Source: Microlunatus parietis
Lineage (GTDB): Bacteria > Actinomycetota > Actinomycetes > Propionibacteriales > Propionibacteriaceae
Reading direction: 5' to 3'
Length of the DNA stretch: 64,000 nucleotides
Assembly: GCF_013407955.1 (NCBI RefSeq)
Contig: NZ_JACCBU010000001.1
Location: 5,766,001-5,830,000, forward strand
Below are positions 26,787 to 35,956 of this stretch, piece after piece (the stretch's first letter is position 1; each line of letters starts with the position of its first letter). The translations under genes and the position numbers were made by a program. Under the pieces are notes generated by a model, which ran no database searches, was not told the origin of the DNA, and saw only the letters and a program-made list of their open reading frames with translations.

Positions 26787-26804
26787 AACGGAAGAGAAGG
26801 ACTC

Positions 26805-28997
26805 ATGGAGCGCGCAAACGAGCCGGTCCTGCGCATCGCCGGGATGAAGACCCACTTCTTCACCAGAGAAGGCGTGGTGAAGGCCGTCGACGGTGTCGAT
26901 CTCGCAGTACCGCGAGGCAAGACCGTGTGCGTCGTCGGCGAGTCCGGGTGCGGCAAGTCGATCACGGCCCGCTCGATCATGCGACTGATCGAGCGACCCG
27001 GCCGGATCATCGACGGTTCGATCGAGTGGCGGCCGGACCCGGGCTCCGACACCATGATCGACATCACGAAGCTGGGCCGCAAGGACCCGCGGCTGAGGAC
27101 CGTCCGCGGCGGGGACATCGGGATGATCTTCCAGGAGCCGATGGCGTCGCTGTCACCGATGTACACCATCGGCGACCAGCTCACCGAGGCGATCCGGATC
27201 CACCGCAAGCTCGGCAAGGCCGAGGCGCGGGACCACGCCATCGACATGCTGCGCAAGGTGGGCATTCCGCAGCCGGAGTACCGGATCGACAGTTTCCCGT
27301 TCCAGCTGTCCGGCGGGATGTGCCAGCGCGCGATGATCGCGATCGCGCTGTCCTGCTCGCCGAAGCTGCTCATCGCCGACGAGCCGACCACCGCGCTGGA
27401 CGTCACGACCCAGGCTCGCATCCTGGATCTGCTCGCCGGGCTGCAGGCCGACAGCGGCATGTCGATGTTGTTCATCACCCACGACATGGGCGTGGTGGCC
27501 GAGATCGCCGACGAGGTGACCGTCATGTATCTCGGCCGGGTCGCCGAGCACGGCACGGTCGACCAGATCTTCGGCGACCCGAAGCATCCGTACACCAGGG
27601 CTCTGCTGGAGTCGATCCCGACGATGCGGGCCGGCCGACGTCGGCAGGCTCTGTCCGCGATCCGGGGGATGATCCCGCACCCGCAGAACCGACCGGCCGG
27701 CTGCCCGTTCAACAATCGCTGTGATCACGCCATCAAGGGCGTCTGCGACCAGAGCCTGCCGGCGCTGGCCGACTTCGGCGGGGGCCACGTCGCCTACTGC
27801 CACCTGTACGACCGCGACGGCGCCGCCGGGCAGCCGGGCGAGCCGACCCGCCGCGTCGTCGAGCTGGAGACCCCGGCCGTGCCGCGGCGCGCCGGCCAGG
27901 CCGAGGCAGTGCCCGGCCGGGTGCAGGTGGTCGAGCCCGCGCCGGGCCCCGACGGCGGGACGGCCGGTCCGCCGCCGGAGGAGGTGCCGGCTCCGCTGAT
28001 GCAGGTGCGCGACCTGAAGAAGTACTTCCCGGTCAGGAGCGGGGCCTTCCGCCGGGCCAAGGGCGAGGTCCGTGCCGTCGACGGTGTCAGCCTGGCGATC
28101 CGGCCCGGCGAGACGCTCGGCCTGGTCGGGGAGTCGGGCTGCGGCAAGTCCACCCTGGGCCGGACGATCGCGCGGATCCTGGAGCCCACCTCGGGCAGCA
28201 TCGAGTACCGGCGGCGGGACGGCTCGGCAGTCGACGTGAGCACGCTGGGCGGGGCGGGTCTGGTGAAGTACCGGACGGACGTCCGGGTGATCTTCCAGGA
28301 CCCGTTTTCCTCACTGAACCCGCGGATGACCCTCGAGCAGCTGGTCGGCGAACCGCTCCGCAACAGCGGGCTCGCCACGGGCTCCGAGCTCCGGGACCGG
28401 GTCGCCGAGATCTTGAAGGTGGTCGGCCTGCGCCCGGAGTATCTGAAGCGCTACCCGCACGCCTTCTCCGGCGGCGAGCGACAACGCATCAACATCGCGC
28501 GGGCCCTGGTCACCAACCCGCGGATGGTGATCGCCGACGAGGCCGTCTCCGCCCTCGACGTCTCGGTACGGGCCCAGATCCTGAACCTGCTCGGCGAGTT
28601 GCAGGACGCCTACGACCTGACCTACCTGTTCATCAGCCACGACCTGTCCGTGGTCGAGCACATCTCGGACCGGGTCGCCGTGATGTATCTCGGCAAGATC
28701 GCCGAACGGGCCGGGACCGACGAGCTGTACCGGGCGCCGCAGCACCCCTACACCGAGGCGCTGCTGCACGCGGTCCCGATCCCCGACCCGGCCCAGCGCG
28801 GCTCGCGCCACGGCTACACGATCGCCGACGACCTGCCCGACCCGGCCGACCCGCCGCCGGGCTGCCCGTTCCATACGAGGTGCCGCTACGTGAACGACGG
28901 CTGTACGAGTCGGCTGCCGGAACTCCGGCCGATCACCGGGGCGGGGCACCTGGCCGCCTGCCACTACAGCGAAGAGCTCGAACTGTCCGGCCTGTAG
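26805..28997 (+). CDS. Fused two-domain ABC ATPase (DppD-DppF type)
   Basis: A 730-residue protein with two complete ABC ATPase domains. Domain 1 (about 8-330) has Walker A GESGCGKS (45-52), signature LSGGMCQRAM and the oligopeptide C-terminal cluster with cysteines (GCPFNNRC). A proline-rich linker (about 345-395) joins domain 2, which has its own GESGCGKS near 442, signature FSGGERQRIN and a second PGCPFHTRC cluster. Each half matches DppD and DppF. The fusion fixes a heterodimeric nucleotide-binding unit. It ends the importer operon. Confidence 0.9.
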   Translation: MERANEPVLRIAGMKTHFFTREGVVKAVDGVDLAVPRGKTVCVVGESGCGKSITARSIMRLIERPGRIIDGSIEWRPDPGSDTMIDITKLGRKDPRLRTVRGGDIGMIFQEPMASLSPMYTIGDQLTEAIRIHRKLGKAEARDHAIDMLRKVGIPQPEYRIDSFPFQLSGGMCQRAMIAIALSCSPKLLIADEPTTALDVTTQARILDLLAGLQADSGMSMLFITHDMGVVAEIADEVTVMYLGRVAEHGTVDQIFGDPKHPYTRALLESIPTMRAGRRRQALSAIRGMIPHPQNRPAGCPFNNRCDHAIKGVCDQSLPALADFGGGHVAYCHLYDRDGAAGQPGEPTRRVVELETPAVPRRAGQAEAVPGRVQVVEPAPGPDGGTAGPPPEEVPAPLMQVRDLKKYFPVRSGAFRRAKGEVRAVDGVSLAIRPGETLGLVGESGCGKSTLGRTIARILEPTSGSIEYRRRDGSAVDVSTLGGAGLVKYRTDVRVIFQDPFSSLNPRMTLEQLVGEPLRNSGLATGSELRDRVAEILKVVGLRPEYLKRYPHAFSGGERQRINIARALVTNPRMVIADEAVSALDVSVRAQILNLLGELQDAYDLTYLFISHDLSVVEHISDRVAVMYLGKIAERAGTDELYRAPQHPYTEALLHAVPIPDPAQRGSRHGYTIADDLPDPADPPPGCPFHTRCRYVNDGCTSRLPELRPITGAGHLAACHYSEELELSGL

Positions 28998-29012
28998 TCG
29001 GTCACCGGTCGG

Positions 29013-29450
29013 TCACCGGTCCGGCGCGGCCGTCGACGATCCGGCGGCGGCCGCTGTCTGGTCGTTGCAGACGAGCTCCCAGACGTGCCCGTCGGGATCG
29101 CTGACGTAGCCCATGTAGCCGCCGTCGGACTCCCCGGCCGGACCGGGGATCGAGCCGCCCGCGCGTTCGGCACCGGCCAGGGTCTGGTCCACCTCGGCCC
29201 GGGTGCCGATCGCGCAGGAGAACATGCAGGCGCCCGGGGCCGGGGTGGCGCTCGCCGCCGGGCCGACCCGGTCGGCATAGGTCGCGTACTCCCGCACATC
29301 CATCAGGAACAGCGAGAGGTTCGGCAGTTCGATGACGATCATGCCGCCGTCGATGTCGGACGTCTCGACCCCCAGACCCTCGCGATAGAAGCGAAGCGTG
29401 CGGTCGAGGTCGGTGACCGGGAGGGCGACGATGACGGTCGCGGGCTTCAC
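29013..29450 (-). CDS. VOC-family protein (glyoxalase-like)
   Basis: A 145-residue single VOC module. It starts with a typical strand (VIVALPVTDLDRTLRFYREG) and ends YVSDPDGHVWELVC, the canonical terminal strand with the metal-ligand Glu. The GTG at 29450 overlaps the upstream stop (GTGA), so translation is coupled to the SRPBCC gene. Possible roles are small-molecule detoxification or binding. It is the last gene of an ArsR-SRPBCC-VOC operon. Confidence 0.75.
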   Translation of the reverse strand: MKPATVIVALPVTDLDRTLRFYREGLGVETSDIDGGMIVIELPNLSLFLMDVREYATYADRVGPAASATPAPGACMFSCAIGTRAEVDQTLAGAERAGGSIPGPAGESDGGYMGYVSDPDGHVWELVCNDQTAAAAGSSTAAPDR

Positions 29451-30001
29451 GAGGACGCCCTCGTCGCCCCGAGACCCCACTGCTCGGCGTAATGATCATG
29501 GAGCTGCTGCCAGTCGTACGCGTTCGCGTCGGAGCCGACCACCCGGCCGACCGGATGATCATCGGTGGTCACGGTGAGCACGGCCAGGCAGACGTGCCAG
29601 CCACCTGCCAGCGCGGGAGCAAGATCACGGTCGCCGAAGCGCTGCTCGAGCGTGAGCACGCAGCCGGCGTCGCTCGGGGTCAGCGTCCAGCGCATCGTGT
29701 GATCACCCCAGCGATGGATCAACTCGCGCGGCGGGTCGACCTCCAGCACCTCGACGTCCACCCAGTCGTCGCCCGGATTCTCCCGGGCCTGGGCGGCACC
29801 GCGTTCGGCGAGCGACCGGTCCGGGACGATCGGCGACCATTGGGCCAGCCGGTCCGGCTCGGTCAGCCACGGCCAGACCTGTTCGGCCTTGCGCGGCAGT
29901 GATCTGGTCATCGTCAACACCCAGGTGCCGGCGTCCTCGGTGAGCGTCGCGGCCTCGAAGCCCGCCGCGGCGATCGCGTCCATGATCAATTCATTCGGCA
30001 T
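29447..30001 (-). CDS. SRPBCC/AHSA1-domain protein
   Basis: A 184-residue protein with an AHSA1-like START fold: an LTMTRSLPRKAEQVWPWLTEP entry, a RELIHRWGDHTMRWTLTP strand pair and a long C-terminal helix region. Such proteins bind hydrophobic ligands and are frequently encoded with an ArsR regulator, as here. The start overlaps the ArsR stop by 11 bp, implying one operon. The ligand is unknown. Confidence 0.75.
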   Translation of the reverse strand: MPNELIMDAIAAAGFEAATLTEDAGTWVLTMTRSLPRKAEQVWPWLTEPDRLAQWSPIVPDRSLAERGAAQARENPGDDWVDVEVLEVDPPRELIHRWGDHTMRWTLTPSDAGCVLTLEQRFGDRDLAPALAGGWHVCLAVLTVTTDDHPVGRVVGSDANAYDWQQLHDHYAEQWGLGATRASS

Positions 30002-30317
30002 CGTCCTTCTCCTGTTCGAGTAGTTCGGTCAGCCGGTTGAGGCCCCGCGACCACCGGCGGTAATAGGGCGTGATCCAGGCGATCACGTCGGGCAGCGGGC
30101 GGTCGTTGAGTCGGTAGACCCGACGCGGGCCGTCGACGCGCACCGTCACCACGCCGGCGTCCCGGAGCACCCGGAGGTGCTTCGAGGTGAGCGACTGGGA
30201 CAGCGCCAGGCGCTCGACCAGCGAGCCGACGTCGGACTCTCCGTCGGCCAGCGCATCCAGGACGCGGCGGCGGTTCGGGTCCGCCAGCACCGTGAAACCG
30301 TCCATGGCCCAGGACAT
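29991..30317 (-). CDS. ArsR-family HTH regulator
   Basis: A 108-residue winged-HTH protein. The fold is clear from DPNRRRVLDALADGE, LSQSLTSKHLRVLRDAGVV and the VDGPRRVYRL wing. No cysteine metal site is visible, so it belongs to the SRPBCC-linked, non-metal ArsR type. The start at 30317 (MSWAMDGF) or at 30305 is possible. A palindrome 10 bp upstream suggests autoregulation of the operon. Confidence 0.8.
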   Translation of the reverse strand: MSWAMDGFTVLADPNRRRVLDALADGESDVGSLVERLALSQSLTSKHLRVLRDAGVVTVRVDGPRRVYRLNDRPLPDVIAWITPYYRRWSRGLNRLTELLEQEKDDAE

Positions 30318-30326
30318 TACTCGCCG

Positions 30327-30352
30327 TTCATATGAATAGCAAGGGATATGAA
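30327..30352. promoter_or_regulatory. ArsR-type operator
   Basis: TTCATATGAA (30327-30336) is a perfect 10-bp palindrome. A second half-site ATATGAA follows a few bases further on at 30346-30352. It lies just upstream of the ArsR start and in front of proS, the ideal place for operon autoregulation. Confidence 0.55.
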
Positions 30353-30458
30353 ACCTCGGGACGGCACGGACCACCCGCGGACTGGCGATAAGGTGCACGG
30401 GTGGTACGGCGCCGTACCCCGCTGCTCCCCAGAAAGTCGAAGAAAGGCCAGCACCGAC

Positions 30459-32243
30459 GTGATCACTCGCATGACGGAGTTGTTCGTCCGGACCCTGCGC
30501 GAGGACCCGGCGGACGCCGAGGTGCCCAGCCACCGCTGGCTGGTCCGGGCCGGCTACATCCGGCGGACCGCCCCGGGCATCTACTCCTGGCTGCCGCTCG
30601 GCTACCGGGTGCTGCGGAAGGTCGAGGCCATCGTCCGCGAGGAGATGGACGCGATGGGGGCGCAGGAGGTGCACCTGCCGGCGCTGCTGCCGCGCGAGCC
30701 GTACGAGGCGACGAACCGGTGGACCGAGTACGGCCCGAACCTGTTCCGGCTGAAGGACCGGCGCGGCAACGACATGCTGCTCGGCCCGACCCACGAGGAG
30801 ATCTTCGCCCTGGTGGTGAAGGACCTCTGCTCCTCCTACAAGGATCTGCCGCTGTCGCTCTACCAGATCCAGACGAAGTACCGCGACGAGGCGCGGCCGC
30901 GGGCCGGTATCCTGCGCGGGCGCGAGTTCGTGATGAAGGACTCGTACTCTTTCGATCTTGACGACAGCGGGCTGCAGAAGTCCTACGACGCGCACCGCGA
31001 CGCGTACATCAAGATCTTCAACCGGCTCGGCCTGCAGTACGAGATCGTCTCCGCCATGTCCGGCGCGATGGGCGGCTCGGCCAGCGAGGAGTTCCTCGGC
31101 ATCGCGGAGAACGGCGAGGACACGTTCGTCCGCTCGCCCGGCGGTTATGCCGCCAATGTCGAGGCGGTCCGGATCCCGCCCGCCGAACCGCTCCCGTACG
31201 ACGACCTACCCGCCGCCCACGTCGAGGACACCCCGGACACGCCGACCATCGAGACGCTGGTGGCGGTGGCCAACGAGCGGGTGCCGCGGCCGGACCGGCC
31301 CTGGCAGGCGAGCGACACCCTGAAGAACGTCGTCCTGATGATCACCGAGCCCGACGGCAAGACTCGCTATCCCTTGGTGATCGGGATTCCCGGCGATCGC
31401 GAGGTGGACGCCAAGCGGCTGGAGGCGCAGCTGGAGCCGGCCGCCGCGGAGCCGTTCGGCGAGGCCGACTTCGCCGCCCACCCGGGTCTGGTCAAGGGCT
31501 ACATCGGCCCCGGCGCGCTGGGCGAGCAGTCGGCGACCAAGATCAAATACCTGGTCGACCCGCGGGTCGGGGTCGGCACCCGCTGGGTGACCGGCGCCGA
31601 CCAGCCGGGCAAGCACGTTTTTGATCTTGTCTGCGGCCGCGACTTCACCCCGGACGGGACGATCGACGTCGCCGACATCCGGGAGGGCGACCCGTCGCCG
31701 GACTGCTCCGGGCCGCTGCACCTGGCCCGCGGGATCGAGCTCGGTCACATCTTCCAGCTGGGCAAGAAATACGCCGAGGCGCTCGGCCTGCAGGTCCTTG
31801 ATCAGAACGGCAAGCTGACCACGGTCACCATGGGTTCGTACGGCATCGGCGTGTCCCGCGCCGTCGCCGCGGTGGCCGAGAACACCAGCGACGAGAAGGG
31901 TCTGGCCTGGCCGCCCGAGATCGCGCCGTACCGGGTGCACATCGTGGCCGCCGGCAAGGGCACCGAGATCGCCGAGTACGCCCACGAGCTGGCCACCCGG
32001 CTGGACGAGGCGGGCATCGAGGTGCTGCTGGACGACCGGAACGTCAGCCCCGGCGTGAAGTTCGCGGACTCCGAGATCCTCGGCATGCCGACGATCGTGG
32101 TGGTTGGCCGCGGCCTGGCCGACGGCCTGATCGAGGTCCGGGACCGCCGGACCGGTGAGCGCTCCGACATCGCGGTCGCGGATGCGCTTCCTCATCTGCT
32201 CGCCCTCATCCGTGAGGGCAGCGCCGCGGATCTCCTCGTCTAG
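30459..32243 (+). CDS. proS: Prolyl-tRNA synthetase, bacterial type with INS domain
   Basis: A 594-residue class II aminoacyl-tRNA synthetase. Motif 2 (FRLKDRRGNDMLLGPTHEE) and motif 3 (GSYGIGVSRAVAA) are evident. A long insertion editing domain (about 225-385) separates them, and the C-terminal anticodon-binding domain has DDRNVSPGVKFADSE. It charges tRNA-Pro. The GTG at 30459 was chosen for AAAGG upstream at 30443-30447; an ATG at 30471 is an alternative. Confidence 0.95.
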   Translation: MITRMTELFVRTLREDPADAEVPSHRWLVRAGYIRRTAPGIYSWLPLGYRVLRKVEAIVREEMDAMGAQEVHLPALLPREPYEATNRWTEYGPNLFRLKDRRGNDMLLGPTHEEIFALVVKDLCSSYKDLPLSLYQIQTKYRDEARPRAGILRGREFVMKDSYSFDLDDSGLQKSYDAHRDAYIKIFNRLGLQYEIVSAMSGAMGGSASEEFLGIAENGEDTFVRSPGGYAANVEAVRIPPAEPLPYDDLPAAHVEDTPDTPTIETLVAVANERVPRPDRPWQASDTLKNVVLMITEPDGKTRYPLVIGIPGDREVDAKRLEAQLEPAAAEPFGEADFAAHPGLVKGYIGPGALGEQSATKIKYLVDPRVGVGTRWVTGADQPGKHVFDLVCGRDFTPDGTIDVADIREGDPSPDCSGPLHLARGIELGHIFQLGKKYAEALGLQVLDQNGKLTTVTMGSYGIGVSRAVAAVAENTSDEKGLAWPPEIAPYRVHIVAAGKGTEIAEYAHELATRLDEAGIEVLLDDRNVSPGVKFADSEILGMPTIVVVGRGLADGLIEVRDRRTGERSDIAVADALPHLLALIREGSAADLLV

Positions 32244-32254
32244 TTCTGGGAGTG

Positions 32255-33058
32255 ATGCTCCACGACGGCCTCCAGCTGTCCCTGCTCGGGGTCGCACTGT
32301 TGATCTTGGTCGCGTTCGCGGCCGGCTGGGTCGACTCGGTGGTCGGCGGCGGCGGGCTGCTGCAGCTGCCGGCGCTGCTGATCGGCCTGCCGGACAGCCA
32401 GCCGGCGGCGATCCTCGGCACCAACAAGCTGTCCAGCGTCTGGGGCACGGCGGTCGCCTCGATCACGTACGCGATCAAGGTCAGACCGGACTGGCGGACG
32501 ATCATCCCGCTGGTGATCACGTCGGGTCTCGGCGCGGCCGGCGGTGCGATGGTGGCGCAGTACCTGCCGAAGTCGATCTTCACCCCGATCGTCCTGATCG
32601 CGCTGATCGGCGTCGGGATCTTCACCTGGCGCCGGCCCAAGCTCGGCATGATCAGCGAACGCAAGCACGCCGGCAGCCACCACTACGGCCGGGCCGCGGC
32701 GATCGGGCTCGGCATCGGCTGCTACGACGGGCTGATCGGCCCGGGCACCGGCGCGTTCTTCGTGATCTTGCTGGTCAGTGTGCTCGGCTACGGCTTCCTG
32801 GAGGCCAGCGCCAAGGCCCGGATCGCCAACCTGACCACCAATCTCGGCGCGATCATCGTCTTCGGCGTGCACGGCCAGCTGATCTGGCAGCTCGGCCTGG
32901 CGATGGGCGCGGCCAACCTGATCGGCGGGCTGCTCGGTGCCCGGATGGCGATCCGCGGCGGCAACGAGTTCGTCCGCCGGGTCTTCCTGATCGTCGTCCT
33001 CGCCCTGATCCTCAAGCTCGGCTACGACACGGTGATGCAGTTCGTCGGCCCCCGGTGA
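32255..33058 (+). CDS. TSUP-family anion permease (TauE/SafE)
   Basis: A 267-residue membrane protein with about eight hydrophobic segments. The family signatures are GWVDSVVGGGGLLQLPALL near the N-terminus and GCYDGLIGPGTGAFFV in the second half. TauE/SafE proteins export sulfite, sulfonates or other organic anions. It begins 11 bp after proS and may be read through from it, though the functions are unrelated. It ends adjacent to the convergent ECF sigma gene. Confidence 0.85.
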   Translation: MLHDGLQLSLLGVALLILVAFAAGWVDSVVGGGGLLQLPALLIGLPDSQPAAILGTNKLSSVWGTAVASITYAIKVRPDWRTIIPLVITSGLGAAGGAMVAQYLPKSIFTPIVLIALIGVGIFTWRRPKLGMISERKHAGSHHYGRAAAIGLGIGCYDGLIGPGTGAFFVILLVSVLGYGFLEASAKARIANLTTNLGAIIVFGVHGQLIWQLGLAMGAANLIGGLLGARMAIRGGNEFVRRVFLIVVLALILKLGYDTVMQFVGPR

Positions 33059-33949
33059 TCACGACGGCCGGGCAGCCTCGAACCGTGGCACCAGGTCCGG
33101 CAGGCCGAAGGCGGTGACGCCGGCGATGCCGTCGGTCCGGACGTCCAGCACGGCGATGCCGAACGGCTGCCCGCGGTAGGCGGCGATCACGGCCGGCTGG
33201 CCGTTCGCGACGATCGGCCGCATCTTCCATTCGCCGGGGTTTCCGACGGCGGCGGCGAAGACCTGGGAGCAGCTCGCCTTGCCGGCGAACCAGTCCCGGC
33301 CCGGCGGCAGTTGCAGGGTCGCGTCGGTGCGCAGCACCGTGATCAGCCGCTGGACGTCGGCGTTCTCGAACGCGCCGACGTACGCGTCGACCAGGCGCCG
33401 GGCCTCGGGGCGGCTCGGTTCCAGCACGTCCTCCGGCTCCGGTGCCACCGCGGCCAGCCGCGCCCGCGCCCGTTGCAGCGAGCTCTTCACGGCGGCGGTC
33501 GACAGGTCGAGCATCCGGGCCACCTCGGCGGCGCTGAACGCGAGCACGTCGCGCAGCAGCAGCACCGCCCGCTGGGTCGGCGGCAGGGTCTGCAGGCCGG
33601 CGATCACGGCCAGCCGGAGGTCCTGCCGGTCGTCGGCGATCGGCTGGATCCAGGTCTCCGGCGGCAGTACGGGTCCCGGCTCGTCGACCCGGTCGGCCGG
33701 CGCGCCGATCCCGGCCGGCAGCGCCCGCCGGCCGCGGTCGCGGACCGAGTTCAGACACACGTTGGTGGCGATCCGGTGCAGCCAGGTCCGGACCGAGGCC
33801 CGTTCCTCGAACGTCGCCCACGCCCGCCAGCCCCGCAGGAAGGTCTCCTGGACGGCGTCCTCGGCCTCGTCCCAGGAGCCGAGCATCCGGTAGCAGTGGA
33901 CCAGCACCTCGCGCCGCAACGGCGCCGCCGCGTCCTCGAATCCGGTCAT
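33059..33949 (-). CDS. ECF sigma factor with SnoaL-like C-terminal domain (SigG/SigX5-like)
   Basis: A 296-residue protein. Sigma region 2 is HCYRMLGSWDEAEDAVQETF with the RTWLHRIATNVCL strand, and region 4 is LQTLPPTQRAVLLLRDVLAF followed by an HTH (VARMLDLSTAAVKSSLQRAR). Residues about 190-296 form a SnoaL/NTF2-like domain that replaces a separate anti-sigma factor in this group. The ATG at 33949 overlaps the esterase stop (ATGA), so the two are co-translated. Confidence 0.85.
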   Translation of the reverse strand: MTGFEDAAAPLRREVLVHCYRMLGSWDEAEDAVQETFLRGWRAWATFEERASVRTWLHRIATNVCLNSVRDRGRRALPAGIGAPADRVDEPGPVLPPETWIQPIADDRQDLRLAVIAGLQTLPPTQRAVLLLRDVLAFSAAEVARMLDLSTAAVKSSLQRARARLAAVAPEPEDVLEPSRPEARRLVDAYVGAFENADVQRLITVLRTDATLQLPPGRDWFAGKASCSQVFAAAVGNPGEWKMRPIVANGQPAVIAAYRGQPFGIAVLDVRTDGIAGVTAFGLPDLVPRFEAARPS

Positions 33950-34800
33950 CCCACCTGCCTGGTCAACGTCGATCGCAGCCATCGTCCCGCCTTCCCGACC
34001 GCCTCGTCGGCCACCCGGGTCCGGCCGGCCGCCATCTGGAACGTGTGCAACTGGCCGCCGTACTCCTCCAGGCGCACCTCCACGCCGGCTTCCAGCAGCC
34101 GACGGGCCAGCCGGCGGCTGTCGCCGAGCCCGGCCTCCGCGGCGCCGACCTGGAGATAGACCGGCGGCAGGTCGCGGAGATCGGCGTGGATCGGAGCGGC
34201 CAGCGGGTGGTGCGGGTCGGTGCCGGCCAGGTAGCCGGCGCCGAGCTGCCGGACCAGGTCGCGGGTGAAGAACGGATCGGAGCCGGTGTCGTAGGTGTCG
34301 CCGGTGGCCTCCAGATCGACCCAGGCCGAGATCAGCATCACCCCGGCCGGTGCCGGCAGTCCCTCGTCCCGCACCCGGAGCGCGAGCGCCATCGCGAGCC
34401 CGGCGCCGCAGGAGTCGCCGGTGACCGCGACCCGGGTCGCGCCCCGGTCGAGCAGCCGGCGGTACGCCGCCGTGACCGTGTCGAGCTGGCTCGGGAACAC
34501 GTGCTCCGGCACCAGCCCGTACTCGACGGCGAAGGTGGCGGTGCCGGTGGCCTCGGCCAGCCGGCCGAACAGCCGCCGGTGGGTGTGCGTCGAGCCGCCG
34601 ATGAAACCGCCGCCGTGGATCGCCAGCACCGCGGCGCCGGGCAGCGGGTCCGGCGGGCGCAGCCAGCGGCCGGCCGGGTCGGTGGTGAGCTCGGTCTCGA
34701 TGCTGTCCGGGTCGGCGCCGAGGTCCTCCCAGACGGGTTCCTGGCCGGCGGCCAACGCAGTCCAGTGGGCACGGTTGGGGTCTTCGGTCGTGATCGTCAT
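33946..34800 (-). CDS. Alpha/beta hydrolase, hormone-sensitive-lipase (HSL) type
   Basis: A 284-residue esterase. The oxyanion hole motif HGGGFIGG, nucleophile elbow GDSCGAG (GDSxG) and a late histidine (GQLHTFQM) give the HSL family triad. It has no signal peptide. It is translationally coupled to the downstream ECF sigma gene, an unusual partner. Short-chain esters are the general substrates; the physiological one is unknown. Confidence 0.85.
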   Translation of the reverse strand: MTITTEDPNRAHWTALAAGQEPVWEDLGADPDSIETELTTDPAGRWLRPPDPLPGAAVLAIHGGGFIGGSTHTHRRLFGRLAEATGTATFAVEYGLVPEHVFPSQLDTVTAAYRRLLDRGATRVAVTGDSCGAGLAMALALRVRDEGLPAPAGVMLISAWVDLEATGDTYDTGSDPFFTRDLVRQLGAGYLAGTDPHHPLAAPIHADLRDLPPVYLQVGAAEAGLGDSRRLARRLLEAGVEVRLEEYGGQLHTFQMAAGRTRVADEAVGKAGRWLRSTLTRQVG

Positions 34801-34837
34801 GGGGATATGAACCCCGGCCGGACCGGAAAGGAATCGG

Positions 34838-35842
34838 TCAGGGCTCCACGTAGCCGGGCCAGCTGAGCAGTGGTCCGCCCCAACCGACCGCGGAAACCGT
34901 CGTCGCGCGGAGTGTCGCGACGGCCAGCTCGCGCTCCTCCCCGGACTCGGCGGCGGCGACCCACTGGCCGCAGAACGGCAGCAGCGCGGTCTCCATCGTC
35001 ATGATCAACTTCGTGGCCGACGCCGGGTCGGTCGGTCGCACCGGGACGTCGTACGCGGGGGCGGCGGGCGGGACGTCGGCGGAGGCCTCGACCAGGTCGG
35101 CGATCAGTCGGTCGCGCAGGCCGCGGTGCTCCCGGAGCGCGGTCGCGGCGCGTTCGAAACGGTCCTCGGCCAGGTGCCCGATCGCCATCTGATAGCCGTA
35201 CGTGACCGCGTGCAGCTGGTCGACCATGGCGCGCCGGGCCTGCTCCGGCTCGACCGGCTCGACCGGGCGGTGCGGCCCCGGCTTCGGCGCCTTGGCCGGG
35301 CCGGCACCCTTCGTGGAGCCGCCCTGCTGCCGGACCGCCTGGCCGTACCCGTCGGCCGCGGCCGCGAGCGACGCCCAGAACAGCGCGGTCACCGACTCCG
35401 CGGTGACGGCCCGCTCGGCATGAGCACCGGCGGCGGCGGCCTCGGCGGCGGCGAACTCCTTGAGGTCGGCCGGCAGGGCGGCCTTGGTCGGCTTCGGGGT
35501 CGGCCGCGGGCTGCCGCCGGAGGTCGGCCGGCCGGTCGGCTCCGGCGCCGCGAGGGCCGCCAGGTGGAGTTGGTGGCCGCCCGCGGCGGCGGTCAGGATC
35601 GCCGTGAGCGGGCGGCCGAGGTCGTCGCCGCCGGACGTCAGCAGCGACCGGGCCTGCAGGCTGAGCTGCTCCTCGAGCCTGGCCGCGGCGGCGCCGCCGG
35701 CGAAGACCGGCGGCTGGGTCGGGCTCGGCTCCGGTGTCGTGGTCGGCCCGACCGGCGCCTTGGCGTCACACCCGATCAGGGTCCCGCCGAGGGCGCCGAA
35801 CCCGGCCAGCAGCACGACGCGCCGGGGCAGCGGTGGGTTCAT
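34838..35842 (-). CDS. DUF4439 ferritin-like lipoprotein
   Basis: A 334-residue protein with a signal peptide and lipobox (C25 in TLIGC), a proline/threonine-rich linker, a helical low-complexity stretch, and a C-terminal ferritin-like four-helix region (LHAVTYGYQMAIGHL, ending GGPLLSWPGY). DUF4439 genes are usually found divergent from rimP in actinobacteria, as here. The function is unknown; it is probably membrane-anchored outside the cell. Confidence 0.75.
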   Translation of the reverse strand: MNPPLPRRVVLLAGFGALGGTLIGCDAKAPVGPTTTPEPSPTQPPVFAGGAAAARLEEQLSLQARSLLTSGGDDLGRPLTAILTAAAGGHQLHLAALAAPEPTGRPTSGGSPRPTPKPTKAALPADLKEFAAAEAAAAGAHAERAVTAESVTALFWASLAAAADGYGQAVRQQGGSTKGAGPAKAPKPGPHRPVEPVEPEQARRAMVDQLHAVTYGYQMAIGHLAEDRFERAATALREHRGLRDRLIADLVEASADVPPAAPAYDVPVRPTDPASATKLIMTMETALLPFCGQWVAAAESGEERELAVATLRATTVSAVGWGGPLLSWPGYVEP

Positions 35843-35956
35843 CGGGTTGGTCCCCTGCGTCAGAAACTACGGGTGTCATGGAACAATGCCTGGTCCGCGA
35901 AAAACTGCGGCCCGCAGATGAGGCACCTCAACATATCAATCGAACGGAGCTGGGGG

